Source: Aurantimonas sp. 22II-16-19i (GTDB taxonomy: Bacteria; Pseudomonadota; Alphaproteobacteria; Rhizobiales; Rhizobiaceae). Taken from it: a DNA stretch of 64,000 bases. Below the pieces are notes generated by a model. The model made no database searches. It was not told the origin of the DNA and saw only the letters and a program-made list of their open reading frames with translations. The position numbers were made by a program, and so were the translations under genes. Location of the stretch: assembly GCF_002088275.1 (NCBI RefSeq), contig NZ_AQQS01000008.1:62001-126000 (forward strand), read 5' to 3'. Below are positions 58,859 through 64,000 of this stretch, piece by piece (position 1 is the stretch's first letter; the number at the start of each line of letters is the position of its first letter).

Positions 58859-59050
58859 TTAGCCCCTAATGAAAACCTCAGTATCCACGACAGGAAGGTG
58901 ACCAGCCGGTTCCGCCCCTTGCCGGCCCAGAGAGGCGATTGGCCCCCCCGGACGCCCAGGTTTTCCCTTCAATTTCGCGACGCTGCGCACGAAGGGACCG
59001 GACCGGGCCGCGCCCCTGACGCCGTCCGCCGGCAGACTTCCCCCCCTCAT
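58859..59050 (-). CDS. Possible 63-aa protein between DUF6074 and terminase
   Basis: An open frame fills the gap exactly: its ATG overlaps the DUF6074 stop (ATGA) and its stop lies 5 bp before the terminase start. The product is Gly/Pro/Arg-rich and not recognised. Supported only by position. Confidence 0.35.
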   Translation of the reverse strand: MRGGSLPADGVRGAARSGPFVRSVAKLKGKPGRPGGPIASLGRQGAEPAGHLPVVDTEVFIRG

Positions 59051-59364
59051 GCCGCGTCGCCGCCCGGACGCGACCGCTGCCCTGCATAAGATCGCCGCGT
59101 CATCTCGTGTTGGACGGCATCGAAGAAGCTGCGCAACTCCGCGTCAATCCGGCAGGACGCAATGCCCGCGCGCTCCATCTGCTTTCGAAGATCCGAAACG
59201 GTTCGTCGCCAATAGGCTTCGGCACCTCGATCAGTGTTTGCCTCGATCATCACAGCAGCACGCCGAACCTTTGCGATCCGATAACGGCACGGGAAGGGGA
59301 TGACATCGGCTTTGACATCGACGAAAGCGAACAGCGGCAAGTCGGAATGCATGTCGATCAACAT
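59047..59364 (-). CDS. DUF6074 family protein
   Basis: A 105-aa protein matching the DUF6074 pattern of rhizobial prophage regions: VIPFPCRYRIAKVRRAAVMIEAN, then AYWRRTVSDLRKQMERAGI and ELRSFFDAVQHEM. Function unknown; probably a small DNA-binding or replication accessory. The ATG at 59364 overlaps the preceding gene by seven bases; an ATG at 59352 is an alternative. Confidence 0.75.
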   Translation of the reverse strand: MLIDMHSDLPLFAFVDVKADVIPFPCRYRIAKVRRAAVMIEANTDRGAEAYWRRTVSDLRKQMERAGIASCRIDAELRSFFDAVQHEMTRRSYAGQRSRPGGDAA

Positions 59365-60023
59365 CCTCTTGAAGCCCTCAGATAGTCTTCGCGTGTGAAG
59401 CTCTTAGAGGGTGTTCCTTCTTCAGAGCCTAATCCTGATACGGGTGTTCTCTTCAGGTGTTTGTCTTCAGATTTTGGGGGGACATCCTCCCATTTATTAG
59501 GGGGACAGGGTGTGTGCGCGATTTCAGATTTTAGGGGGACACGAGCACTCTCTGTCCTCCTAATATTTAGGGGGACATCGCCAGCAACGCGACGACGAGC
59601 ACGATCCTTGCGCTTCCGATCTGCGTCCATTTCTCTGAGCTTTTCCTGAGCCGCCATCACGTGTTCGTCGACAAGGTTCTGTCGAGCGTTGACGACTTCG
59701 AAAACTTCAATGCCGGTCCTCGTAGTCCCATGGGGAACTAGATATCCAAGCTCGACGAGACGCCGGCGCCGCGCCGTGATCGTGTCCGTCGATTTGATCC
59801 CGGTCCTAATGCGGATAGCCAGAGCCGACAGGTAGGCCGTGCGGCTCTTGGCTCGTGTGAAGTGCAAGTAGGCTTCCATAATCGCGAGATCCGCCGGGCT
59901 TGTCTTCGGGTCCGCATTGACGGTTTCGAGAAGGTCGAATTTCCACGACGAGAAGGATCGGATCTCGGCTTCCGAAACCTCCTCGTCCTCGTTCATCGTG
60001 GTGCTGGTCTTGTGTTTCTTCAC
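59358..60023 (-). CDS. Candidate replication initiator with winged helix
   Basis: The 221-aa product starts at a GTG at 60023 that overlaps the previous stop (GTGA), with GAGGG five bases upstream. Residues about 40-125 form a helical winged-helix domain (PADLAIMEAYLHFTRAKSRTAYLSALAIRI; TDTITARRRRLVELGYLVPHG). A charged helix follows (EKLREMDADRKRKDRARRR), then a disordered tail encoded by the iteron-like repeats. An initiator binding repeats within its own gene, like lambda O, is inferred; a transcription factor is the alternative. Confidence 0.7.
   Translation of the reverse strand: MKKHKTSTTMNEDEEVSEAEIRSFSSWKFDLLETVNADPKTSPADLAIMEAYLHFTRAKSRTAYLSALAIRIRTGIKSTDTITARRRRLVELGYLVPHGTTRTGIEVFEVVNARQNLVDEHVMAAQEKLREMDADRKRKDRARRRVAGDVPLNIRRTESARVPLKSEIAHTPCPPNKWEDVPPKSEDKHLKRTPVSGLGSEEGTPSKSFTREDYLRASRGC
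59471..59579. repeat. Four iteron-like repeats ATTTTAGGGGGACA
   Basis: Related 16-mers start at 59471, 59494, 59528 and 59564 (spacings 23, 34 and 36 bp), all in one orientation, sharing GGGGGACA preceded by an AT-rich half. An imperfect inverted copy (TGTCCTCCTAA) lies at 59552-59562. The spacings are not all multiples of three and one copy is read in a different codon frame, so the conservation is at DNA level. They lie inside the initiator candidate's coding sequence. Confidence 0.75.
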
Positions 60024-60223
60024 ATGGCCCTCGCTTTGATCAAGTTCGCCTCGCGAAGGGCTTGGCAAGCCTCGGTTGGTGACAGGCCGAACCGGCGCCG
60101 AAGCGCCGGAATGATGGGAGATGGTGGGTTGCGTTCGGACGCGAGCCACGCGGCAGCCTCGTCGATTGACGCGCTGCTTTCGTGGTCGAGGCCGGTAGTG
60201 CCGCCGACGGGAACCTCGCTCAT
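60020..60223 (-). CDS. Small HTH-like protein (67 aa)
   Basis: The C-terminal part ASERNPPSPIIPALRRRFGLSPTEACQALREANLIK resembles a conserved small helix-turn-helix-like domain of rhizobial prophages. Its ATG overlaps the upstream 41-aa gene (ATGA) and its stop overlaps the initiator start (GTGA), so it is coupled at both ends. Confidence 0.68.
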   Translation of the reverse strand: MSEVPVGGTTGLDHESSASIDEAAAWLASERNPPSPIIPALRRRFGLSPTEACQALREANLIKARAM

Positions 60224-60345
60224 TGGCGCCCCCGCAGTTCCGGCGCCGCGATGCTCGCGCCCTTAAGGGAAAGACGGGAAACCCTGATCAGCACCCACGC
60301 GAGTGAGAATCGAGCGAGATCGAAACACTGGTGAAGGAAGGTCAT
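60220..60345 (-). CDS. Possible 41-aa protein
   Basis: The ATG at 60345 has AAGGGGG upstream; the stop overlaps the next ATG (ATGA). The product (MTFLHQCFDLARFSLAWVLI and 21 more) has a hydrophobic centre, perhaps membrane-associated. Supported by signals and coupling only. Confidence 0.5.
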   Translation of the reverse strand: MTFLHQCFDLARFSLAWVLIRVSRLSLKGASIAAPELRGRQ

Positions 60346-60356
60346 GGCGGCCCCCT

Positions 60357-60623
60357 TCAATTCATCACCGCCGGCCGCTCGTCATGGACGAGCGGGACGG
60401 GCTGCGACGAGGCGACAGCAACGATGTCAGGAAGGGCGCCTTTCGGCAGGACGAGCCGGGCTTGCACCGCCCGTTGCGCCTCGCCGGTAAAAGGGCATCG
60501 CTGCAGCGAGAAAAACGTCAACCTGACGACGCCGCCGCCGATGTCGTCGCAAGCGACGATGCCAGAGCAAAACGTATCGACTACAGCCACGGTTTCGACG
60601 ATTGGAGGAAGGGCGCCGCTCAT
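60357..60623 (-). CDS. Small hypothetical phage protein (88 aa)
   Basis: The ATG at 60623 overlaps the preceding stop (ATGA). The product has alternating hydrophobic strands (ETVAVVDTFCSGIVACDDIGGGVVRLTFFS) and a C-terminal VPLVHDERPAVMN; it is likely a small beta protein. Not recognised. Confidence 0.6.
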   Translation of the reverse strand: MSGALPPIVETVAVVDTFCSGIVACDDIGGGVVRLTFFSLQRCPFTGEAQRAVQARLVLPKGALPDIVAVASSQPVPLVHDERPAVMN

Positions 60624-60901
60624 TGCGTCACCTGCGATGTATGGAACTCGAATTCTTCGAATGACTCCTGCGCCGCGCCAGCGAGGGTTTCGCAGTGCCG
60701 CGACGCAAAGCTGAGAACATCAGCCGCCTCGTCGTTGATGAAGAAGCCGCCGCCGAATTCCTTCGACTCGACGCGACCGTCAATGACCTTGTCGACAATG
60801 AACGCGACGACGCGAGCCATACAAACCGCGTTGTAAACGTCCAGTCCTGCCTTGCGGATTGCGGCATTGTGGCCGCCCATGGTATCCGTTTTGCCGTTCA
60901 T
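60620..60901 (-). CDS. Small hypothetical phage protein (93 aa)
   Basis: The ATG at 60901 (MNGKTDTMGG) has AAGGAACG upstream; an ATG at 60991 overlapping the AlpA-like stop would add 30 Pro-rich residues and is less likely. Helical segments flank an acidic C-terminus (ETLAGAAQESFEEFEFHTSQ). Function unknown. Confidence 0.58.
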   Translation of the reverse strand: MNGKTDTMGGHNAAIRKAGLDVYNAVCMARVVAFIVDKVIDGRVESKEFGGGFFINDEAADVLSFASRHCETLAGAAQESFEEFEFHTSQVTQ

Positions 60902-60990
60902 CGGCGTTCCTTTTAGGGGGATGGTAGGTGTTCCGTGCCCGGCAGGATGGCAGTCTTGGCCGGGCATTTTCGTTTCCGAGTGCGCAGACA

Positions 60991-61188
60991 TCACGCCACC
61001 TCGCGGTCACGCTCGGCGACGCGGCCGGCGATCCAAGCCGTGACTTCGGATTCGACGAAGGCTTTACGGATGCCGTCCCCAAGAGGAACCGGCTTCGGAA
61101 ACTTGCCGTCGCGGACTTTGCGCCAAAGGCTCGTCCGGGACAGACTTGTCCGCTCGCAAGTGCTTTTGATTGATATGAATTTGTCCAT
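60991..61188 (-). CDS. AlpA-like transcriptional regulator/excisionase
   Basis: A 65-aa winged-helix protein: FISIKSTCERTSLSRTSLWRKVRDGKFPKPVPLGDGIRKAFVESEVTAWI is the AlpA (P4 Vis-like) pattern. In P4-type satellites such proteins activate excision and early genes. The ATG at 61188 (MDKFISIK) has GAGG upstream. The region 61189-61263 before it is probably its promoter. Confidence 0.88.
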   Translation of the reverse strand: MDKFISIKSTCERTSLSRTSLWRKVRDGKFPKPVPLGDGIRKAFVESEVTAWIAGRVAERDREVA

Positions 61189-61263
61189 CGCGACCACCTC
61201 GTTTGAGACAGCCGCAATGTGTTTCAAACCACCGAACGAAGTCAGCGGGAGTTAAATCCGTAT

Positions 61264-61707
61264 TTAGATTCCCCATTTGCGGCGGTGGCGCATGGCCTCG
61301 TCAACTTGGTTAGGCTTCGCCAGGGTCTTGCCGCCTATCCACCGTTCGACATAGCCGATTGCCTTTGCGATAGCCTGCTCACGGACCGCGACCGTGTGGC
61401 CGGCGCGATTGACATAGGTTCTGCGTCCGCCCCGCCTTTCCCTCCACGCCTCCACAAGTAGGAGCGCGTGCTGAGCTGCTATTTTCACCTCAAAGTCCTG
61501 GTACCGATGCTGACCTATCCTCCTGTTCTTTGGGCGACCGCGCTTTCTCTTGATCTTTCCTTCCATATATTTTGCAATGACTGGATAGAGGTCCGGACTA
61601 ATCTCAGATCCGGCCTTAAGTAGGCATATCAGAAGTTCAGGATCGCCAGCGAGTGCCTCTCGTTTTGCTTGTTCATGTGTCGCTTTGCGGATGTCGGACA
61701 ATTTCAT
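61264..61707 (-). CDS. 147-aa protein coupled to integrase
   Basis: Its ATG overlaps the integrase stop (ATGA). The protein is basic and helical: KLSDIRKATHEQAKREAL, a Lys/Arg patch (GKIKRKRGRPKNRRIG) like an AT-hook, then EVKIAAQHALLLVEAWRERRGGRR. DNA binding is likely. Coupling to the integrase suggests a part in recombination control, but no family was recognised. Confidence 0.72.
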   Translation of the reverse strand: MKLSDIRKATHEQAKREALAGDPELLICLLKAGSEISPDLYPVIAKYMEGKIKRKRGRPKNRRIGQHRYQDFEVKIAAQHALLLVEAWRERRGGRRTYVNRAGHTVAVREQAIAKAIGYVERWIGGKTLAKPNQVDEAMRHRRKWGI

Positions 61708-62921
61708 GACGTGCGCTCCACCATCGGAACGACGACTGCCTTCCGGCCCGTGACGATGGCGTCGAGATGGTCAGCCCACATATCGAGCGCCCGCCGCTTC
61801 TCCGGCTCATATCGAGTCCGGTTGTAGACACCTGCCACGCCAGCCCTGAACCCGCTGATGTGGTTCAGCACAGCCTCGACGACATGCGGCAGGATGCCAA
61901 TGTCGCCCATCATGGTTGCGACTGTGCGGCGGATGTCATGGGGCGTCCAGCGCTCGTCGAGGATCTGAAGTTTCAACTTCGCCGCTTTGGCGATGGCGTT
62001 GCTCTCGATCGGCTCGCCGGTGCGGCTGAATAGCGGTGCGCCGGCTTCTTCGTCGGCCCGCCGCAATGCCCTTTCGACTATGACGAGAGCGGCCGGCGAC
62101 AGCGGGACGACATGCGTCAGTCCGTTCTTCGTCCGCTCGCCGGGTATCGTCCAGAGCGCAGCGTCGAGATCAATTTCCCCTCGTCGCATGCCGCAGACTT
62201 CGCCGCTCCGTTGCCCGGTCAGAAACAGGAGCTGGAAAACGTCGATCGTGATCGGCCTCAGCGGGGCGTCAGGAAGCGCCGTCCAGATGGCGCGGACCTC
62301 CGCAGCAGAAAGGACACGATCACGCTTCACGGCCTTGGCGCGAGGCCGGATGCCGACAGCCGGCGAGACTTCGAGGTAATCCTCGTCGACTGCCCAGCCG
62401 AACATCTTCCGAACGACCGCCAGGATGTGCGTCGACTGAGTCAGTTTCCCGGCTTCGGCCTTGGCGTCGATGATGTCGAGGACGTCGCGGCGCTTCACTG
62501 CCACGGCCTTGGTGCGGCCGATCGCCGGCAGCACGTCCACCCGGAGGACTCGTTCGTCTTCCGCCCAGCTGCGCTTGTTCCGCTTGGCGTAGCGCTCGAT
62601 GTAGAGGCCGGCCAACTCCTCCACCGTCATCGCCTCTCGCCGAGCCCGCCGATCGCCGGAAGGGTCGGCGCCATCGGAAACGGCTGTGACGGCATCAAGG
62701 GCTTTACGACGCGCCTTCTCCAATGTCAGCGCGGGAAACTTTCCGATCGACAGACGGCAACGCTCGCCGTCCGACTCCCGCCGATAAACGAAGTTCCATA
62801 CCTTTCGTCCGGTGGGGGAAACCCGCAGGACAAGACCACGGACAGCCTCGTCCCAAAAGTCGGTTCGGTCCTCGACCTTGACGCTTTCGACGAAGCGGCT
62901 CGTCAGGTTCTTGCTCGGCAT
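61704..62921 (-). CDS. int: Tyrosine integrase, DUF4102/P4 type
   Basis: A 405-aa site-specific recombinase. The N-terminal DUF4102 arm-binding domain spans residues 1-90 (DEAVRGLVLRVSPTGRKVW; FPALTLEKARRKAL), the SAM-like core-binding domain about 95-185, and the catalytic domain after 200. Catalytic residues are R238 (TGQRSGEV), probably K265, H328 and R331 (TPHDIRRT), H354 (VLNH) and Y366 or Y371 (VYNRTRY). It lies 175 bp from the right attachment repeat and reads away from it. Its target is the tRNA-Lys 3' end. Confidence 0.95.
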   Translation of the reverse strand: MPSKNLTSRFVESVKVEDRTDFWDEAVRGLVLRVSPTGRKVWNFVYRRESDGERCRLSIGKFPALTLEKARRKALDAVTAVSDGADPSGDRRARREAMTVEELAGLYIERYAKRNKRSWAEDERVLRVDVLPAIGRTKAVAVKRRDVLDIIDAKAEAGKLTQSTHILAVVRKMFGWAVDEDYLEVSPAVGIRPRAKAVKRDRVLSAAEVRAIWTALPDAPLRPITIDVFQLLFLTGQRSGEVCGMRRGEIDLDAALWTIPGERTKNGLTHVVPLSPAALVIVERALRRADEEAGAPLFSRTGEPIESNAIAKAAKLKLQILDERWTPHDIRRTVATMMGDIGILPHVVEAVLNHISGFRAGVAGVYNRTRYEPEKRRALDMWADHLDAIVTGRKAVVVPMVERTS

Positions 62922-62957
62922 GGCGGACCTACTGTTCGATTATCGGTTTCCGCCGTT

Positions 62958-62977
62958 TGGGTTCCATATGGGTTCCA
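62958..62977 (+). promoter_or_regulatory. TGGGTTCCA pair, putative integrase arm site (right)
   Basis: TGGGTTCCA at 62958-62966 and 62969-62977, the same 11-bp period and orientation as the left pair, preceded in both places by CCGTT. It lies just upstream of int, so binding could also repress int. Confidence 0.6.
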
Positions 62978-63095
62978 AAATGGCGGAACTCGCCGAAACG
63001 GCATGGAACGATATACAACACGCAAATGACTGCAGAGCAAGGGTCACAGCCATTTCAGGCTGTTTCAGATGTTCCTATCATGTTCGATTTCAGCC

Positions 63096-63143
63096 GACTT
63101 TTAATCTGTAGGTCTTGGGTTCGAGTCCCAACGCGCCCACCAA
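63096..63143 (+). repeat. Right attachment repeat, 48 bp
   Basis: A perfect copy of 52919-52966. It contains the tRNA-Lys anticodon arm to CCA but no 5' half, so it is not a functional tRNA. Confidence 0.95.
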
Positions 63144-63314
63144 CCCAAAATATGATAGAATTGATCTATTTGGCATTGTGCCGCGCTTTCCAGGCGCCCG
63201 ATGGCCGGCTGCTGACACCGCCGCCTGTCCGAGGGAGCGACGTCCACCCTCCCGTGCCTGCACGTTCCGCGGCGATGCTCGACGGACCGGAGATCGTTGC
63301 AGCCGCGGCAATCT

Positions 63315-64000
63315 CTAGCTGGCCGGATACTTCTGCCCCGCTGCCTCGTACAGTGCGAGGTCGACGGCGTTTTCCGCCAGGACGCGTTCGCGAACCTCCG
63401 CGCCGAGTTCGGCCAGCGCCCGCTCGAGCTTGTCGGCGACGCTCGCATGCGAGGCGTCCGTCGCATTGGCTCGGATCTCGAAGGCTTCGAAGCTCGGAAA
63501 GTCCTGCTTGAGATAGGTCTCCATGCGCTGGCTGGCGCCGGCGAAGTCTTCCACCAGCCCGACGAAGGGCAAGCGCTCCAGCGCCCGGAACGCCGCCGAT
63601 CGGACGTCGGTGTAGGTGCGGTCCTCGAAGGCCGCGAAGCGCCGCGCCTGGTAATTTCGGAAGGCCAGGTCGCCGGGGATGTCGAGACGCGCCTTCACAT
63701 AGCCGGAAAAGTCATGCTGCTTTGCCAGCCTCGCCCCCAGCGTGTCGGCGTCCTGGCGGCGTTCGAAGGCATAGGCCGAGCGGATCCGCAGGATCGGATG
63801 ACGCAGGAAGACGATCGGACGAACCGACAGGGCGGCGTCGTCGTGGCCCAGCCACCAGTCCCCGGTATGGGTGGAGACGGCGTCGTACTGGTCGAAGGTG
63901 CGAATGAAGCTGTGGGTGAGGTCGGCGTTGGAAAAGCCGCCCCGCCCGGGAAACTCCACCTCCGTCCAGCGCTTGCCGAAGTTGCGTTTCAGCAGCTCGT
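63315..64000 (-). CDS. Sulfotransferase-like protein, 5' end outside window
   Basis: The frame stays open to the right edge (ELLKRNFGKRWTEVEFPG precedes the first internal ATG), so the N-terminus with the PAPS-binding loop is missing. What is seen fits a sulfotransferase-2-like protein: the PAPS 3'-phosphate motif IVFLRHPILRIRSAYAFER, then FSGYVKARLDIPGDLAFRNYQARRF and FVGLVEDFAGASQRMETYL. The acceptor is unknown. It is the first chromosomal gene beyond the island. Confidence 0.75.
   Translation of the reverse strand, partial: ELLKRNFGKRWTEVEFPGRGGFSNADLTHSFIRTFDQYDAVSTHTGDWWLGHDDAALSVRPIVFLRHPILRIRSAYAFERRQDADTLGARLAKQHDFSGYVKARLDIPGDLAFRNYQARRFAAFEDRTYTDVRSAAFRALERLPFVGLVEDFAGASQRMETYLKQDFPSFEAFEIRANATDASHASVADKLERALAELGAEVRERVLAENAVDLALYEAAGQKYPAS

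Noticed and set aside
59471-59579. Repeats as an amino-acid repeat of the encoded protein
   Set aside because: One copy is read in a different codon frame and spacings are not all multiples of three, so they are DNA-level repeats.
63096-63143. Second tRNA-Lys
   Set aside because: Only the 3' part is present; it is the right attachment repeat of the island.

Overview
The window is GC-rich chromosomal DNA from an alphaproteobacterium, almost certainly of the order Hyphomicrobiales (Rhizobiales). The reasons are the syntenic block ctaC-ctaD-ctaB-coxF-like-ctaG-ctaE-DUF983-SURF1-ispH-thrB-rnhA with ialB and tldD diverging from it, the CcrM (GANTC) methyltransferase next to a HAD hydrolase, the LdtR-DUF6163-hemB group, the Zn-independent type HemB, and two dispersed palindromic repeat families typical of the order. 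The genus cannot be fixed from the sequence alone.

Layout. 1-8.8 kb: end-truncated adenine deaminase, tRNA-Leu(UAA), an sdhB not accompanied by other sdh genes, an APP1-type phosphatase, two secreted proteins, a TPR/SAM methyltransferase and a pyroglutamyl-peptidase-like protein. 9-14.6 kb: a cold-shock protein, ccrM, a HAD hydrolase, a soluble PAS chemoreceptor and a lipoprotein. 14.7-25.3 kb: thrC with an M16 peptidase, a GNAT enzyme, a PAS-GGDEF-EAL protein with a degenerate cyclase site, AlgH/YqgE, a DsbD-alpha-like protein, a peroxiredoxin and an M42 aminopeptidase. 25.6-35.5 kb: one long minus-strand series for cytochrome c oxidase and its assembly, then ispH, thrB, rnhA and two tiny coupled membrane proteins. 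35.9-40.1 kb: ialB, tldD and a NarL-type two-component pair. 40.3-46.5 kb: a seven-gene MoxR/Bat aerotolerance-type operon. 46.8-52.6 kb: LdtR, DUF6163, hemB and an NMT1-type ABC importer that lacks an adjacent ATPase gene.

52.9-63.1 kb: a 10.2-kb island inserted in tRNA-Lys(UUU), bounded by perfect 48-bp direct repeats, with a tyrosine integrase and a matched pair of putative integrase arm sites at each end. Its minus-strand module runs integrase, 147-aa protein, AlpA-like regulator, five small overlapping genes, a winged-helix replication-initiator candidate, DUF6074, P27-type small terminase, an excisionase-like HTH protein and an HK97-type major capsid protein. No large terminase, portal, protease or tail gene is present, so it looks like a phage satellite carrying its own capsid and small terminase rather than a prophage. 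The initiator candidate holds four DNA-level iteron-like repeats inside its coding sequence, as phage lambda does in gene O. The integrase-distal end holds lower-GC cargo: a PIN nuclease overlapping a 287-aa unknown partner, and two unrecognised plus-strand genes. The host chromosome resumes with an end-truncated sulfotransferase-like gene.

One apparent theme of the chromosomal genes is aerobic respiration and its envelope-level support (oxidase, SURF1, CtaG, coxF-like protein, haem synthesis by HemB, haem farnesylation by CtaB, Bat genes). The order is a conserved arrangement rather than an obvious regulon.
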